64,000 nucleotides of DNA from Heliocidaris tuberculata. Taxonomy: Eukaryota; Echinodermata; Echinoidea; Camarodonta; Echinometridae. Below the pieces are notes generated by a model. It was given only the letters and a program-made list of their open reading frames with translations. It did no database searches and was not told the DNA's origin. Location: contig CM046851.1 in NCBI GenBank assembly GCA_025618425.1, positions 3,887,024 to 3,951,023 on the forward strand, given 5' to 3'. Shown here piece after piece: positions 21,641-34,115 of the stretch (the stretch's first letter is position 1; each line of letters begins with the position of its first letter). Position numbers and translations under genes: made by a program.

Positions 21641-24180
21641 ATCAAAGAAGAAGAATGGGAAGAAAAAAGTTGGCTCTGGAGAGAAAATTTCTCTCCATTT
21701 GAGAAAATGGGAAAAAATTAATTAAAGGATAGCTATAGGGCATGTAGGGCGAGCGAGATAGAGCTGGAGCTAAGACGACATGGTATTTTTTTTTTCCCTT
21801 TCTTTCGTTCTTTCTTTTTTGATACCGGTTCAATAGGGAAACATCACCTGTTTACACTGTAAACTGGGGGGGGGGGGGCGGTTATGGGGGGGGGCCTTGG
21901 AACTACTCATGTGATGTAATGTGTTAGAATGTGAGGGTGTGTCTATCTTTTTCTTTTTTCATTTTTCCTTTTTGCCTTTCTTTTCTCTCCATTTTATCTT
22001 TAATGAATCTTTCTTTCAGTAAAAAAGAAGCACAGAAAATTAAAGAACAGATCTATTAAACGTATATTTTCAGTTTTATATCTGTATAATCCAAGTAAGC
22101 TTATAATTATCTTAACATAATTACATGCATGTATAACTTCTTTGTTCTTCCTGGAATGTATACATTTTCACTGGTACATATAGATTTACTTTTGAATTGT
22201 AAATTTTTACGTTTATTCCTTATTCGTGATTATATCACCAAAAAAATTGTACAGACTACTGATTTCACTGAAAAGAAATGAATAAACGAATACTTAAAAA
22301 AAAAAAGAAAAATGAAAAAAAAAATAGCAAGATAATCACATTTTACATGTAAAATACTTGCAAAGTTGTTAAAACTTTTTCTTTAAAGTTTTAATGTAGA
22401 ATACAAAACAAACGCGATATGGAAAGTAATATACCTTTTACGATTGCTTTAAAAGTTTAAAAGTGAGTCTCCAGTTTGATCGTCAGTACGGAGAGACATT
22501 GGTACTGATAATACTGTAGTAACTCTTCCCATTTCTGCTTCTGCATAACCACTTCTGTTGATAGGAATTAAGTATTTTTGAAACCCCGAACAGGTACGAG
22601 AACTTTGTTCTTACGTTAACAAACATATATTTATCGTAATCCCTCAGAATATTTATAAAGCATTTTTAAAACCTACCATCATGCAGACAGAATTTCATGC
22701 AAATAGAATTTTGGAGGGACCTTTAAACAGTTTAGAGGGGAAAATCACACAAATCCTTTATCATCCATGCAGGCAAATGTGTATAAATACGGTTATTTCT
22801 TTCCTCAGTGGCTTGCCTAACTTGTAATATGTTTAACCCTTATTATCTGAAGAATAAAGTTATTTGATGATGATGATGATGATGGTGATGATTCACAGCA
22901 TTTGTATGGCGCCATATATATGTTAACAAAATTCAAAGGAGCAGACAACATTTAAATGCACAAGCGGAATAATTTACGGATAAGGACTTGTCTTTCCCGG
23001 AGGATAAGATTAAATTTCATTGATTATACAATGATAAGAAACAATTTAAATGTTTTCCCTTAGGGTAGAAGCAATTTCTCACGTAATCCAACTTAGTTTA
23101 GGTGAAATTCTCTATCCGGCGAATTAAGGAAACAGTGTTTCTTCTTAAATGGATATTATAGTAAACTAGGTTTTTCTTTTCCTGTTTATATCTGTACCAT
23201 ACAGTTTCAGAACCAATTTTGTTTCTTCTCTTTTGTGTAAGACATATGCCTTTTTTGTATTCAATATAATTTGCTCTGTAATCAGCTGTTAATCATCCCC
23301 CCCCAAAAAAGAAACAAACAAACAACCGCCGCTCAGTTGGCCAGGTGTCAGCAAAAGTGCGCCAAAATAGGGATTTGGTCAGTGAAACAAACTTAATTTT
23401 TTTCACATCCTAAGCAAAGATTACAACGTGTAGAACACCTCTGAGCAGTATTTCTTCTTGGAATTAATTTTAAGTGGGTCATTTTTATTCAAAAAGACCC
23501 GAAACTTGGATTATTTGTTCTGCATTGTGTAAAATGCAATACTGCGTTTTATTAAAGGTTTTTGCCAAACGGGTTGTTTAATGCACTTCAAATTGAACAT
23601 GCTTATTCCAGAATAGTTATTTTAAATAATGATAGAGTTTACAGGCAAAATCTTACTCCTCTCGAAAGTAATTTTGGATGAAACACGAAATATTGGGCGG
23701 AAAATAGCATTTTTTTTTCAAGCGCAAAGATGGTCAACATTTCCGTCGATTTCCGCTCTGAAAATATCACGATCGCCTTTCTTATAGTTCATGCTTTACA
23801 CTGCTACCAAATTTGCCTGCTACTTTTTGCAACTTTTTGAGTAAGAACCCATTTTCCACCGCATGTTCGCCTCTTTTTTCGCCTAAATCTTCCATGCGAT
23901 AGAAGCGCGCCCTGTGTTCGTGAAAATGCGCAGGCAAAGCACACACAACAAAGAATAAAAATTCAATAGGCTTTTTGACATTAGTACCGAAAGAAGCTTC
24001 TAGCCCGTTTTAGATGATGGGACATGTCAGAAAACAACTAATATCCCAACATATGGATTGCATTTTAATCTTTAGTGCAGTCTTTAATGGTAGAACACTC
24101 GTCGGTCAAGAAGAGATTCCCAAGTTTCCTCTATGAAGTTCGGAAACAAAAAAGTGGAAGGAATCATAACAGAAAAGGAA
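21641..24180. other. Intronic non-coding with retroelement tail near 22840
   Basis: Includes a poly-G block (about 21868-21892) and, at 22845-22890, AATAAAGTTATTTGATGATG followed by a GAT triplet run, which looks like a retroelement 3' end. No genes seen. Confidence 0.5.
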
Positions 24181-24204
24181 AACTGAGATAGAAAAATAAG
24201 ATAT

Positions 24205-24248
24205 AGAGAGAGATGGAGAAGGAGTGAGAGAGAGAGAAAAACAAACAA

Positions 24249-24300
<52 letters not shown>
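24205..24300. repeat. (GA)n microsatellite
   Basis: An interrupted, then perfect GA run. The frame on the opposite strand is a serine-leucine artefact of the repeat. Confidence 0.9.
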
Positions 24301-24304
<4 letters not shown>

Positions 24305-25017
24305 AAGAGAAGGGGCGACTGGAGCGTCATGTTCATCACAATCTGTGGATAGGATTTAAATGTTTACATCAAGCGGGTGAAATGACTACCACTACTGCCT
24401 AAATTGATCTGGTTTCTACTTTCAAACATCGCAGTTACATTTTGATCCCAAAGATGTTCAGTGGTGTTCAGTATTCTAAGGGGTGCTCAACTTTTTGCAC
24501 TTTTTATATCCCGAGAAAATTGTTTTAATGTGTTATATTTGTTTAAGGTAAAACTTATCTTGTTATTATTAATATCCTTTAAGAGTAGATGTAGTTCATG
24601 TTCGTGCAATTGCTATATGAATAGAATAGGCTTCTGTTATGATGTAGGGTATAGGTGAAGATCTGATATTAAGTTCCACTGTCCGTAAATGCTCCTGTTT
24701 TGTATAAATAAACAATATTGCTTGCTTGCTTCCAAGCCAGAATTCTTTTAATGACCTACACTTGTCAAACAATGTGAAGTTTCTCTTCTATGAAAAATGC
24801 GCTGGGCTGTACAATTTTTTTTTCCTTCAATGAATGAAGTCCAAAAGGCAAGATTACGCTCGCCTTTTGAGTGCATGAATTATTTTTATCTATCTACACG
24901 TATCCCATCCATCTATCTATAGGCCTATCCATTTATTTATTCATACACGCACCCCTCTATCTATCTGTCTATCTATTTATCTGTCTACCTATTCCTCTAT
25001 TTGTATATCTTTATTTT

Positions 25018-25020
<3 letters not shown>

Positions 25021-25062
<42 letters not shown>
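25021..25062. repeat. (AT)n microsatellite
   Basis: Perfect AT dinucleotide run in T-rich sequence that also contains ATCT tetranucleotide repeats (about 24895-25000). Confidence 0.9.
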
Positions 25063-25063
<1 letters not shown>

Positions 25064-26640
25064 CATGTTTCTTATTTGTAATTTCTTTTTAATTAGTATA
25101 TAGACCTACATGTACATTTTCCCTCTACTATTCGATTTTTTTTTCTTCAAGGCTTTGGAACTGTTTAGTTAGGACATATAGACCCATTGTTGAGAGGGCG
25201 CGATTAATGACTGTCATGTAGTTTAAAATTCATACCGGTTGTTCATAATTTATAGAAATTTGAAACCTTTGGAGAAAGTATAATTTGTATCATAATTTGT
25301 CCAACACCAAAACCAAGCTCTCAAAATGTTCTCTATCTTTTTTTTTTTTTTTAACAGACCCAACATTCTGAGTAATTCACAAGGGCTTCAGTGAGTATTT
25401 CAAGGCGAAGGCTTTTCGAAATAATTCACTCTTCTCACAGTATAAACAATAGGGCAAAAGGACTTAGAATATGCATGGACTTTATCAGTCAGTATTATGA
25501 TTTTGATAACTCGATAGTACCTACAGAATTTCTTTTTAGTGATACAGGTACGTTTCTCTTTCGCAAAGTTATCAATGCTACAGAGGGCGCTCTTTCATTT
25601 TTAAAAACCTTAATAATTAATAACTAATAAATAAATTTAATAACTCATTTTCTAGTTATCTGAATATTATTATTTTATTAGTATATGCATTATCAATGTT
25701 TACTTTCAAGTAATGACATCATACATTGCAATACATTGCAAATTTCTCATTATTTGAAATATTTTCCAGTAGGGCGCCCCCTTTAAGTCTCTCTTATGTA
25801 CCATATTGCCTGAGCTTTAAGTTAACACCTTTTTCACCTTATGATATACAAGCATAGAGATCGCATTATCAATTTTCTGAAGTAGGAAAGTCACTGTAAT
25901 ACGAGAAATGTGTTATTTTCCATTGGATTTTGGTAGCCAATCAGATATCGGTATTTTAATGACGTCATAGGTATTTGAAAATATTTTCATTGGATTCTAC
26001 GAGTCTGAAAACCCATAGACCCATCATTTAAATTCAAATTTTAGGTAAAACTCAGTGAATATGAATTTTGGCGCACTTTGGAGCCATTCTGGCCCACTGT
26101 GCGCCCTTCTTCCTTTTCTGAAAGACGCAATCACACTTTATATTTCTTTCTTATTCTCTGACTTCATTTCGGATTCGTCTTGTCCATTACTCCATTTCTG
26201 CTTCTCACCACTCCTGTAAACGACGAATTATCTTATAATATACTATACTCTACTTTTAATCCTCCTCTTTAACATTCTGTTACTTTCTACATGTTCTATT
26301 ACCCCCTAAAGTCCCCTCTTACTGATTACTGTCGCTTATAATGTACATATCTCCCTCATCCTCTCAAGTTAAACTACGTTTCTTGACCCCTTATCTCGTC
26401 TGTCAAGTACATTCAATTCTCACCAGACATGCAATAATGCTATCGAGAGACGTCCAAAACTCCTTTTAACATCTGATCATTAATCATTTACATGCAACAA
26501 ATGTGTTTCAATCTCGACGGGTTAAATCCATGTGAATAAAACGTGACCACAAAGCATCTAATTGATTGCCATCATTTCCCCTGATGCTAAAATTACACAT
26601 TTTTCTCTGTATACATGCAAACCTACTTTATCCCCTCATC
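25063..26640. other. Intronic non-coding, nothing recognised
   Basis: Short frame at 25391-25627 without recognisable motif. No repeats with definable edges were seen. Confidence 0.5.
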
Positions 26641-26645
26641 TTAAA

Positions 26646-27063
26646 GCCCATAGCACACTACACGATCGACTACGATCCGATTTTGGAAATAAAACGTAAT
26701 AGCATTAAATATAGGCATTTTAGCAAATAAAAACTGCTTGATTCAGGTTCTAAACAATAACATGAATACTCAACATAAGAAATTGGTGCGATATGTCAGC
26801 CTTATATCCGGAATAAGGGCCAAATCTGTTTCAAATCGTAGACAATCGCAGGACTGCTCTGACGTCACTACGATTCGGAGCCAATTTGGCATTTCCTCCG
26901 ACAAGAAGGCTCGTAACAGGCCGTAATTTCGATTTTACTGTACCTATGTAACTATTCAGAACCTCAATCAAACATATTTTATGTGTTTAACGGTTTATAT
27001 CTAATGCTATTACATTTTCTTTCAAAATCGGATCGTAGACCGATCGTATAGTGTGCAATGGGC
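26646..27063. mobile_element. MITE with about 65-bp ends and TTAAA duplication
   Basis: TTAAA occurs at 26641-26645 and 27064-27068. Between them the left arm begins GCCCATAGCACACTACACGA and the right arm, on the minus strand, begins GCCCATTGCACACTATACGA. Both continue through CTACGATCCGATTTTG and end near TAATAGCATTA. The TTAA-containing duplication fits piggyBac or Kolobok-type elements. The interior has no supported gene. Confidence 0.85.
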
Positions 27064-27128
27064 TTAAATTGTAAATTTCAAATGTTTGCCCCTTCTTTCC
27101 GTCTCCATCTTCCTCTCCTCTCATCCCT

Positions 27129-27130
<2 letters not shown>

Positions 27131-27170
<40 letters not shown>

Positions 27171-27292
27171 TTACTACTACTACTACCTCTCTCTCTCTCT
27201 CTCTCCCTTTTCCACCCTCTCTCTTTCTCCTCTCTCTCTCTCTCTCTTTTTCTTCTAGCACTCACTGTCCGTTTCTCCCCTCTCTCTCTCCC

Positions 27293-27327
<35 letters not shown>

Positions 27328-27366
27328 GTCTCTGTCTGTCACACACACACACTCTCTCTCTCTCTC
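27131..27366. repeat. Compound microsatellite (ACT)n-(CT)n-(TCTG)n-(CA)n
   Basis: Consecutive blocks of ACT, CT, TCTG and CA. Long open frames on both strands here are repeat artefacts (tyrosine, threonine, serine-leucine or arginine runs). Confidence 0.92.
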
Positions 27367-27369
27367 TAA

Positions 27370-28990
27370 CTAATCTTTATGATATGTGATTCATTATGAA
27401 TGGTTATTTCAGTGGTTCTGGGTGTTTTTCAGTGGTTTGGATATAATGTATTGCTCATTTACACAAACGCCTATCTGAACGATTAAGTTTAAATTTTCAT
27501 ATTTTCCATTTCTGTTGTATTATACAATATATTTAACATAGGTAATAATCAGTACCGGTACAGTAAATATTTAAGTCTCTAATGACCTGCACTAAACTAA
27601 AAACTCCTTAGTTTTACCGTGCTGACAATGACTAGATGGAAGCATGCATGGGTCTATTTTGAGCTACTGGGATAGTTCAACTATGCCCATGTTCTCTCTC
27701 TCCCCCTTCCCACCCTTTTTGAGTTTCTCGGTAAAGAATAATCACCTCTGGCGATAGACGTATATCGATAAATTCCTTTTAAATGATGAGCGAGTTCCGA
27801 ACCAAATCCTCTTCACCTGTTTTAGTCTACCAATACAAATCCCCTCCAGATGTCTCCCTTAATATCTTAATATCAGCTCAATCTTTCTTAGTTTAACTAC
27901 AAAATCGACCCCTTGATGATGCAAACATTCCTCTCGGTGTACTCTCAAAGTCAATGCATGTTTTAAAAACAGATAAATAATGTAATTGTGTTATGATTCT
28001 GGTGGCTTGGCTCTTATGTGTTCTTAAAGCAATACATGATCCTTAGACTATACCTGACTTAATCAAAGAATCTCCTAGAACATCTCAGGTCTCGTGAATA
28101 ATTAATGAGCGGGGGTCCGTGAGGAATACAAGGGGAAATGAGATGTGCAGGCTTTTACATCAACATTACGACAAAGGGGACATACAAACAAACTAAAGCA
28201 CATGTCAAATATTGATAATTTATCCCTTAATGAATTGCCAGAGGGGGTACTTGTAAAGCTAGGGTGGAGCTCAGGAGGTTGGGAACAAGTATTTCAAAAA
28301 AAAAAAAAAAAAATCTATGAAACATATCTAGATGTTTGGATAACAGAATATTAGTTGTGTGTATCCCTGCATATCAACAGCAATAAACTTGCATTTGGGT
28401 TGCACACGGGTTGCACACGGGTTGCAGGTGCCTTTTAAAATAAAATTTCAAAAGATAACTAAATAAATAGATTTCTTTGAACATTTTTGATGAGTAGAAT
28501 GATAGTCAGAAATAGAAACTGATTTAAACTTTGCTTTTCTTTTAAAATGTAATAGCAAACAAATGAGAGGTGAATGACTATTTTCATAAACACCCGTACA
28601 CTCCAAGAGGAGTTGGGTGTGACGCTCCTGCACACAGAATCTCTTCTTAACGTCCTATATGGACAAAGAAATCAGCCCGAGTGAGCCCGAGCATATGAAA
28701 TTGTTACCGTAATCGCGTACAGAGCTATTTTGCTTATCGGATGCATCTTAGGAATGACTACGATCCGACAACGACCCGACTATGACTGGAATTTGGAAGA
28801 AAATAGAAAAGGTAAATTCTTCCTGATAGAGGTCCTTATCGTAAAATCGAATAAAATCAAACTTGCGTAGTATTGTGAACTGGTGAACCTTCTAATCAGA
28901 GGCACAGCCCAATCGGCGCCACTTGCAAGAGATGAGTGTGATCAGTTCGCGTCACGGACGGAAAATTCAAAATTTTCCAAGTTTTGAGGT
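27370..28990. other. Intronic non-coding, nothing recognised
   Basis: No supported gene. GACTACGATCCGA near 28758 echoes the arm of the 26646 MITE, but no second arm was found, so a partial copy is only a possibility. Confidence 0.45.
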
Positions 28991-28995
28991 TTATA

Positions 28996-29191
28996 CAGGG
29001 GCCGCGGAGCGTTTTTGAAGGGGGGGGGGGGGAACCGATATGAATTTCACTCATTAATGACAATTTTCGAGCCTTTTTTCAGAGATTTTTTTAACGCGTC
29101 TACTCAAAAAAGTGTGTGTGTGTGTGTGTGTGTGTATGTAGAGGCGGGGGGAGGGGGCTGCAGCCCCCAGCCCCCGGTTCCGCGGCTCATG
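28996..29191. mobile_element. Possible hAT-type MITE with GCCGCGGA ends
   Basis: CAGGGGCCGCGGAGCG at the left is partly matched by CGCGGCTCATG at the right (minus strand CATGAGCCGCGGAACCG). The interior holds a G tract (29020-29032), a GT run and palindromic CTGCAGCCCCC. The 8-bp flanks GTTTATAC and GTATAAAT agree at only five positions, so the duplication is doubtful. Confidence 0.5.
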
Positions 29192-29199
29192 TATAAATA

Positions 29200-30645
29200 T
29201 AATTGATTAGATGTGGATGGATTGATTTATGATTTATTGTGGAGGGTATCACTAGCTGTACTGAAAAATGATAAATTTTGGTTGTCATGGTTACTTATTT
29301 AAATGAGAATCAATAAAAAGCTCTATTTTTATGTTGACTTCTCATTACTCTATTAACATCAGAACAACATAATCTTGTCTAATACTTTCACTTGCAAATG
29401 TTAGTCAGATACATTGGCTTCCCTATCAGACATTTGGAATTTCAAAGCAAGCTTTAGATTTCATAAGAGATGTGAAAAATGTGCATAACAGATGGAAATT
29501 TTGCTAAAAGTGTCATTTTTTGACAACACCCCTGCTTAAAAATAGTTTGGTCCAAGAACTTCACAGACTTCACGGAAATCAGTAAGATACACTGGTGCTT
29601 TAATATGGAACAAAATATCCAAGGAGATAACAAAAAAAATAATAAAAAAATGCCTATCTCTTGCCTTATTTAAACGCAAATATAAAAAAAAAATAATAAT
29701 TTAATACATGCTTACAAACCCTAATATATAATGAGATAACTGCCTGATTACCTACCCATACCGGTACATGTATCTCTTAATATCTTCTTTCTCTTAAATT
29801 TATTTTTTTTACTATTATGGTATCGGGAGCCCAGCCCTTGAAAGGTCATTGGCCTATGTTTGCTCCCCCATATTACTGTATTTTTCTTTGTGTTCTTGAC
29901 TGTGTTTTTGTTGCAGTTTTTTTCCTCCTTTTCATAATGATGTTGGAAATAAATAAAATGAATGAATAAAAATGAATGAACTTTGGTACCTTGGAAACCT
30001 TTAAAGAACCAAATTTCAAGTAACTTTTGATGTATTTCATGGTAGTGATAGTCTTTCAATTCATTTCACCATAAAATATATTTTGTGGCACGGACGGACA
30101 AAATGCTCACTGTTAACTGATCATTCTCAGATCTACTTGTTAGACAATCGGCCTTGTCCTCTACTGGAAGGATTGAAATACGCCATAATTTCGATGTCAT
30201 TGAACACGCTGAACCTCAATCACGTGAAGTTTACGTTTTTGAAATCTAATCCTAGTGCAATTACTTTCCAAATCCAGTTGTAGTCAAGTAGTGAAATTTG
30301 AGGTAGAGGTTGCAAAGAGGCGCAATTACGAACAATGTTGGCTTCTATTCGAAAGAAAAATGCTTCTTACTTCATTCCATGGTGTTGGGTTCTAAAGGCT
30401 AGACAAGTGACGTCATGTCGTATTTGACGGATTAGGGATCAACTGGTTTGGTTTCAGATTTCTAACATGGCACTAATGTCTTTGGCAAGACTTAAATCTA
30501 AATCTGTCACTTCCTGCTGAAAGCAAAGTAGGGACCTGGTAGAATAAGTGCTCACATGCATTCGCACATGAATTCCTCATTGTCCAGCACTCTAGAACAC
30601 AGTGTACAAAGTCATGATGAGGAAAAGCCATACGAAGAGTAGAGA
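29200..30645. other. Intronic non-coding, nothing recognised
   Basis: AT-rich. AAATAAATAAAATGAATGAATAAA near 29949 could be a retroelement tail. No other feature supported. Confidence 0.45.
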
Positions 30646-30647
30646 CT

Positions 30648-31530
30648 GAACATTACACTCACCAAAAATAAGATATGATAAAATATATATCGATTTTAAA
30701 GAAATATCAATACTCTACCAACATCAATTAAGATCAAGTTTTTTAGCTTTCACGCTTGGATGGGCACCTTCATTTAACTGTTGGTAGTTCTGATTAAGAA
30801 AATTGCAAAAATATAGCAAGTAGCCATTCAAATGTTGATGAGCATTTCCATCTTGTAGAGTCAAATTAAAAACAATGGCCCGTATTCTCGAAAGGCGCCT
30901 AACTTTAAGCCACCGCCTAAGTGCGGAGATTTAGGCGCCGAATTATGGAGAACCAAATGTCACCCTCCTTTAAACCTACAAAATCACCATAGTTCTGGGA
31001 CTCAATGCAAATACAAAAGCCGACACGTTAGAATTGATTTCTGATGCTCATTTCATGCCAGAAAATAATTTTGCTTCTTTATTTTGTTACATAAATAGTA
31101 ATTTATACGAGACATATAGGGGTTGACGAATGGCCTTCCATAAATCAGTGGCATAAGTTAAGCCAGGCTTAAATTAGGCCACTTTCGAGAATACGGGCCA
31201 ATGAAAACATAAGTCATGATAAACACTTGAATTAGCTTGAAAGCTAAAAACTTGATCTTAATTGATATTGGTAGAGTATTAATTTTTCTTTGATTTGATA
31301 TATATTTTATCAAATCTTATTTTTGCTGAGTGTATGTTCATTCTCTACACCATTATGACTTTGAGCACCGTGTTTGAATGGCTACTTGCTAAATTGTTGC
31401 AAGTTTTTTAATCAGATTTTCTAGCGGTAAAATGAATATGTCCATCAAAGTGTGAAAGTTCAAAACTTGATCTTAATTGATTTTCGTAGAGTATCAATTT
31501 TTTCTTTAATTTGATATACACTTTATTATA
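30648..31530. mobile_element. Complex foldback element, split by a nested MITE
   Basis: The left arm (about 30650-30835) has two segments. The first runs from ACACTCACCAAAAATAAGAT to GATCAAGTTTTTTAGCTTTC; the second contains ATAGCAAGTAGCCATTCAAA. On the right, inverted copies appear as segment one (31230-31335), segment two (31373-31440) and segment one again (31455-31525). The arms pair over more than 150 bp. The middle is interrupted by the 30877-31199 MITE. Edges are approximate. Confidence 0.65.
30877..31199. mobile_element. MITE with GGCCCGTATTCTCGAAA ends, AAT duplication
   Basis: The left GGCCCGTATTCTCGAAAG is an inverted copy of the right CTTTCGAGAATACGGGCC. AAT directly flanks both sides (30874-30876 and 31200-31202). 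The inner sequence next to the ends is also partly complementary (GCCTAACTTTAAGCC versus GGCTTAAATTAGGC). No coding capacity. It sits inside the larger foldback. Confidence 0.8.
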
Positions 31531-31724
31531 TTTTATTGACGATTTATATGAAAACTTTTAACCATAACTGAACAGTGTCTATTTTTTGTTGTTGTTGCTG
31601 AGTCTACTTCGTTCATGTCCTTTGAAGATTGAACATGCAGATCTTTTGAATTATTGTTGGGTAAGTATACTTATTTGTATATATTTATATACATGTATAC
31701 GTTAAAATGTATATACATATGTAG

Positions 31725-31920
31725 ATGTGTCAAATTCGAATGGTTTGAACGCTTGACTGGAGATTGGAAGGTCGTGGGTTTCCTAAAGATAAAGTTGAGT
31801 TCTAGTCATGAGAGTGAATTGTGAAAGAAACTGTCTCAAAGCAATTATTGGGAAAGGTTGAGTGTATAGCAAATAAGAATTGGTGTATGCTGTATAGGTT
31901 TTGGAATTACCAAAATAAAA
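31725..31920 (+). mobile_element. SINE-like repeat with degraded tRNA head
   Basis: GAATGGTTTGAACGCTTGAC and GGAGATTGGAAGGTCGTGGG match the 4364 SINE head but break off before the second half of the B box. The body that follows, GTGAAAGAAACTGTCTCAAA and onward, is shared with 7676-7800 (minus). It may be a chimera of two SINE families or a related family with a shared head. Confidence 0.65.
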
Positions 31921-31949
31921 ATAAAATAATGAAATATAGTGATTTCTCG

Positions 31950-33640
31950 ACATAGCCATCATAAACTCACATTTTGTAATAAACAGTGAGCAGAGCTCGA
32001 GAATATGTGTTACCGTGGTTACTAACTTGCTGGAACAGTAAGAGTTTTTGGATTGATCCAGGTCGGTTCATCTTTTGAGATAAACAGAGAGTAGCTTGAC
32101 ATTACACTCAGTTTGTTTACATTCTTCAACACTGTTTTCATGCTTCTACCCTGTTTAGGGATTTTATTCTTCCTTTATTTTCTTTCGAGACATATCCCCT
32201 TGAACCTATTTCCACGCACATGAGGTTGCATGAGTAACCCTGGTCTCTGATATCATTGGTCAAAGATGCATACCTATTACATTTGTCCGTGTGTAGGTTC
32301 GAACGGCATCGTAAGTTCTACTATTACAACCTCTTTCTTTTTTGTTGAACAGAGAACTAGATCAGGCCGTTGTGGGGTTGAGAGTATATTCTGTGGAATT
32401 GTGGGTTGGTTTGGTCTATCAGGAAGGTCGGCTTGGAGAGTGTAATCTTCTATTAGAGATTTTTGTAGAAACTGGTACATGAAGATCAAGATATTGTCGT
32501 GCCTCCATGTATATCTGTCCTGCTCTAACATAACTTTACACCCGTTTAGGACATGGAGTGAGGTCTGTTTGTTACCGCATAGTTTACAATTTGCGGATAA
32601 TTTTTTCCCCCATCTCTGTAAGTTCATAAAGGTAGGAAGACAGTCAATAGACGCCCATACAGCGAAACTTAGAACTTTAGTTGGGAGATCATACATTACA
32701 CTTTTCCATGTGAGGTCCTCTTCCTCGAGCCTCATAAGCTCTAAGAATTGACCTTGCTGTAACAAAGATTGGGTTTTTTTCAGTCCATTTCTCTAGATAT
32801 CTATCCTTAGCAACTGTAGTGATGTTTGACTTTATTTTTGACCATTTCCTCGTCGATTGCAACCCTGACTACATCCTTTGCTTCTACATTCCCCTATGAT
32901 TTCCTAGCATAAGATTCTTCTCTAACTATACAAGCATTCATTGCGGCTTGCACTCTGTCGTCTGCTCGAATATGACAGTGCGTAGTGGTCTGCGCATGAC
33001 ACTCACTATACACTAGAGAAATAGACGGGATGTTCAAACCTTGCTGACTGTGGATAATAGCAAGCGTTGCCCCCTTTTGAGGCATATTGAGCCATTTCTT
33101 AAGGAATTTGGAGCAACAACTGTCTAGACTAGATCTTTGCGTCTTTGTAAGGTCATGTACAGAGAGCAAAAACCTAACTGCATATAGGTAGTATTTCGTG
33201 TAAATCTTCAACTTGTACTCTGGACGAATTAATGAAGAATCTATGTTGGTTAGCATGGTTACCATTCTCTCTTTAATCTTACTCATGCAACCATGTGACG
33301 TACCTCTAATCCATGTACCAAGAAACTTTTCTGGCGAATCTTTTACCATAGTTAAAGGTCCACCATCAATCTGAAACACTATTACCTCTTTTACTGAACC
33401 ACCACGTATTGATAGAGTTTTACATTTAGGTAGTTTTAATGTAAAATTCATTGACTTTGTAATCCTGGAAATTTCATTCATTAACTTCTAATGTCGAGTT
33501 TTGTGATTCGTTACAAGAATAAAATCATCCGCATAGGGGAGGGTAATGATTTTATGTCCACTCAGTTCACAGCCATGTGATCTTCAAATTGTTTAAGGAA
33601 ACTTATGATCGGATCAAATACCATGATAAACAAAATATAT
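31950..33640 (-). pseudogene. RLE-type LINE (R2/NeSL/Hero-like), 5'-truncated
   Basis: Domains in minus-strand order: the RT catalytic box YADD (complement of 33524-33535) after a FDPII-like palm region; an in-frame TAG just before MNEISRITKS; a thumb and linker (KFLGTWIRG, LNMPQKGATLAIIHSQQGLN); a CX2CX7HX4C zinc knuckle (CKLCGNKQTSLHVLNGC, near 32600); and the restriction-like endonuclease with RPDLVL...KKKEVVIVELTMPFE (about 32300-32380). After a stop at 32277, EIGSRGYV and KENKGRIKSL follow near 32160-32200. Zinc knuckle plus RPD/E motif distinguishes this from EN-type LINEs. Several stops make it inactive. It lies in the receptor intron, in the same orientation as the gene. Confidence 0.87.
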
Positions 33641-33911
33641 AGTATTTTGAAAAGAAAATAATGGCTTGATGGAATAAATTATCTTATGCTCGCTGCACAT
33701 GAGGCAACTCTTTCCTGAAGTAGGACTTTGATATGCTCTATGAGTGTGATGTAACAAAGAGAATGCTAAGTGATCAGTCGCAATATTGAATTACTGGTAC
33801 ATGGCTTCTCAGGGTTTGATGAGCGGAGGCGGAGGTTATTACTCAGTCAAAATGACGTCTCATTTGAAGGGGCATTAGGCATGTTAGGGAAGAAGATGAA
33901 ACATGGCATAC

Positions 33912-34115
33912 CTTTCGTTTCGCTCTCTCTTGCGTCATGTCCCGTGTGAAGTCCGCATTACCAGGCATGCTCCGACCCCAGAGACGCAACCCTACAACAG
34001 TATAGGTGAACGTTAGGACTATGAGAGGAATCACGTAGACCAGGACCACGTTAACCATGTCATACATCAGTCGCATACCATCACTTTGCCAATGCTCGTT
34101 ACATACCGTCACCAA
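33912..34115 (-). CDS. Neuropeptide GPCR exon: ECL2, TM5, ICL3
   Basis: A 68-codon phase-0 exon. The acceptor TTTTTTGCAG precedes TTGGTGACG and the donor AAAG|GTATGC follows. It encodes the cysteine of the second extracellular loop in LVTVCNEHW (the usual disulfide partner of a TM3 cysteine), TM5 MVNVVLVYVIPLIVLTFTY with its conserved proline, and the G-protein-contacting loop ending ERAKRK. The intron to the upstream exon is 577 bp (34116-34692) and holds a tRNA-like SINE head. The intron to the downstream exon is about 19.6 kb. Confidence 0.9.

Larger units (their letters stand above)
14312..33911 (-). other. 19.6-kb receptor intron hosting many repeats
   Basis: Runs from the donor AAAG|GTATGC (GT at 33911-33910) to the acceptor TTCAG before 14311. 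It contains an RLE-type LINE in the same orientation, two plus-strand LINE remnants, SINEs on both strands, TTAA-flanked MITEs, a nested foldback and several microsatellites. No other exon was recognised within it. Confidence 0.75.

Noticed and set aside
27058..27373. Long open frames rich in Tyr, Thr, Ser-Leu or Arg
   Set aside because: They are translations of ACT, CT and TCTG microsatellites. The same applies to frames at 24106-24339, 38067-38318, 38889-39130, 54830-55238, 59008-59150, 59498-59752 and 61454-61735.
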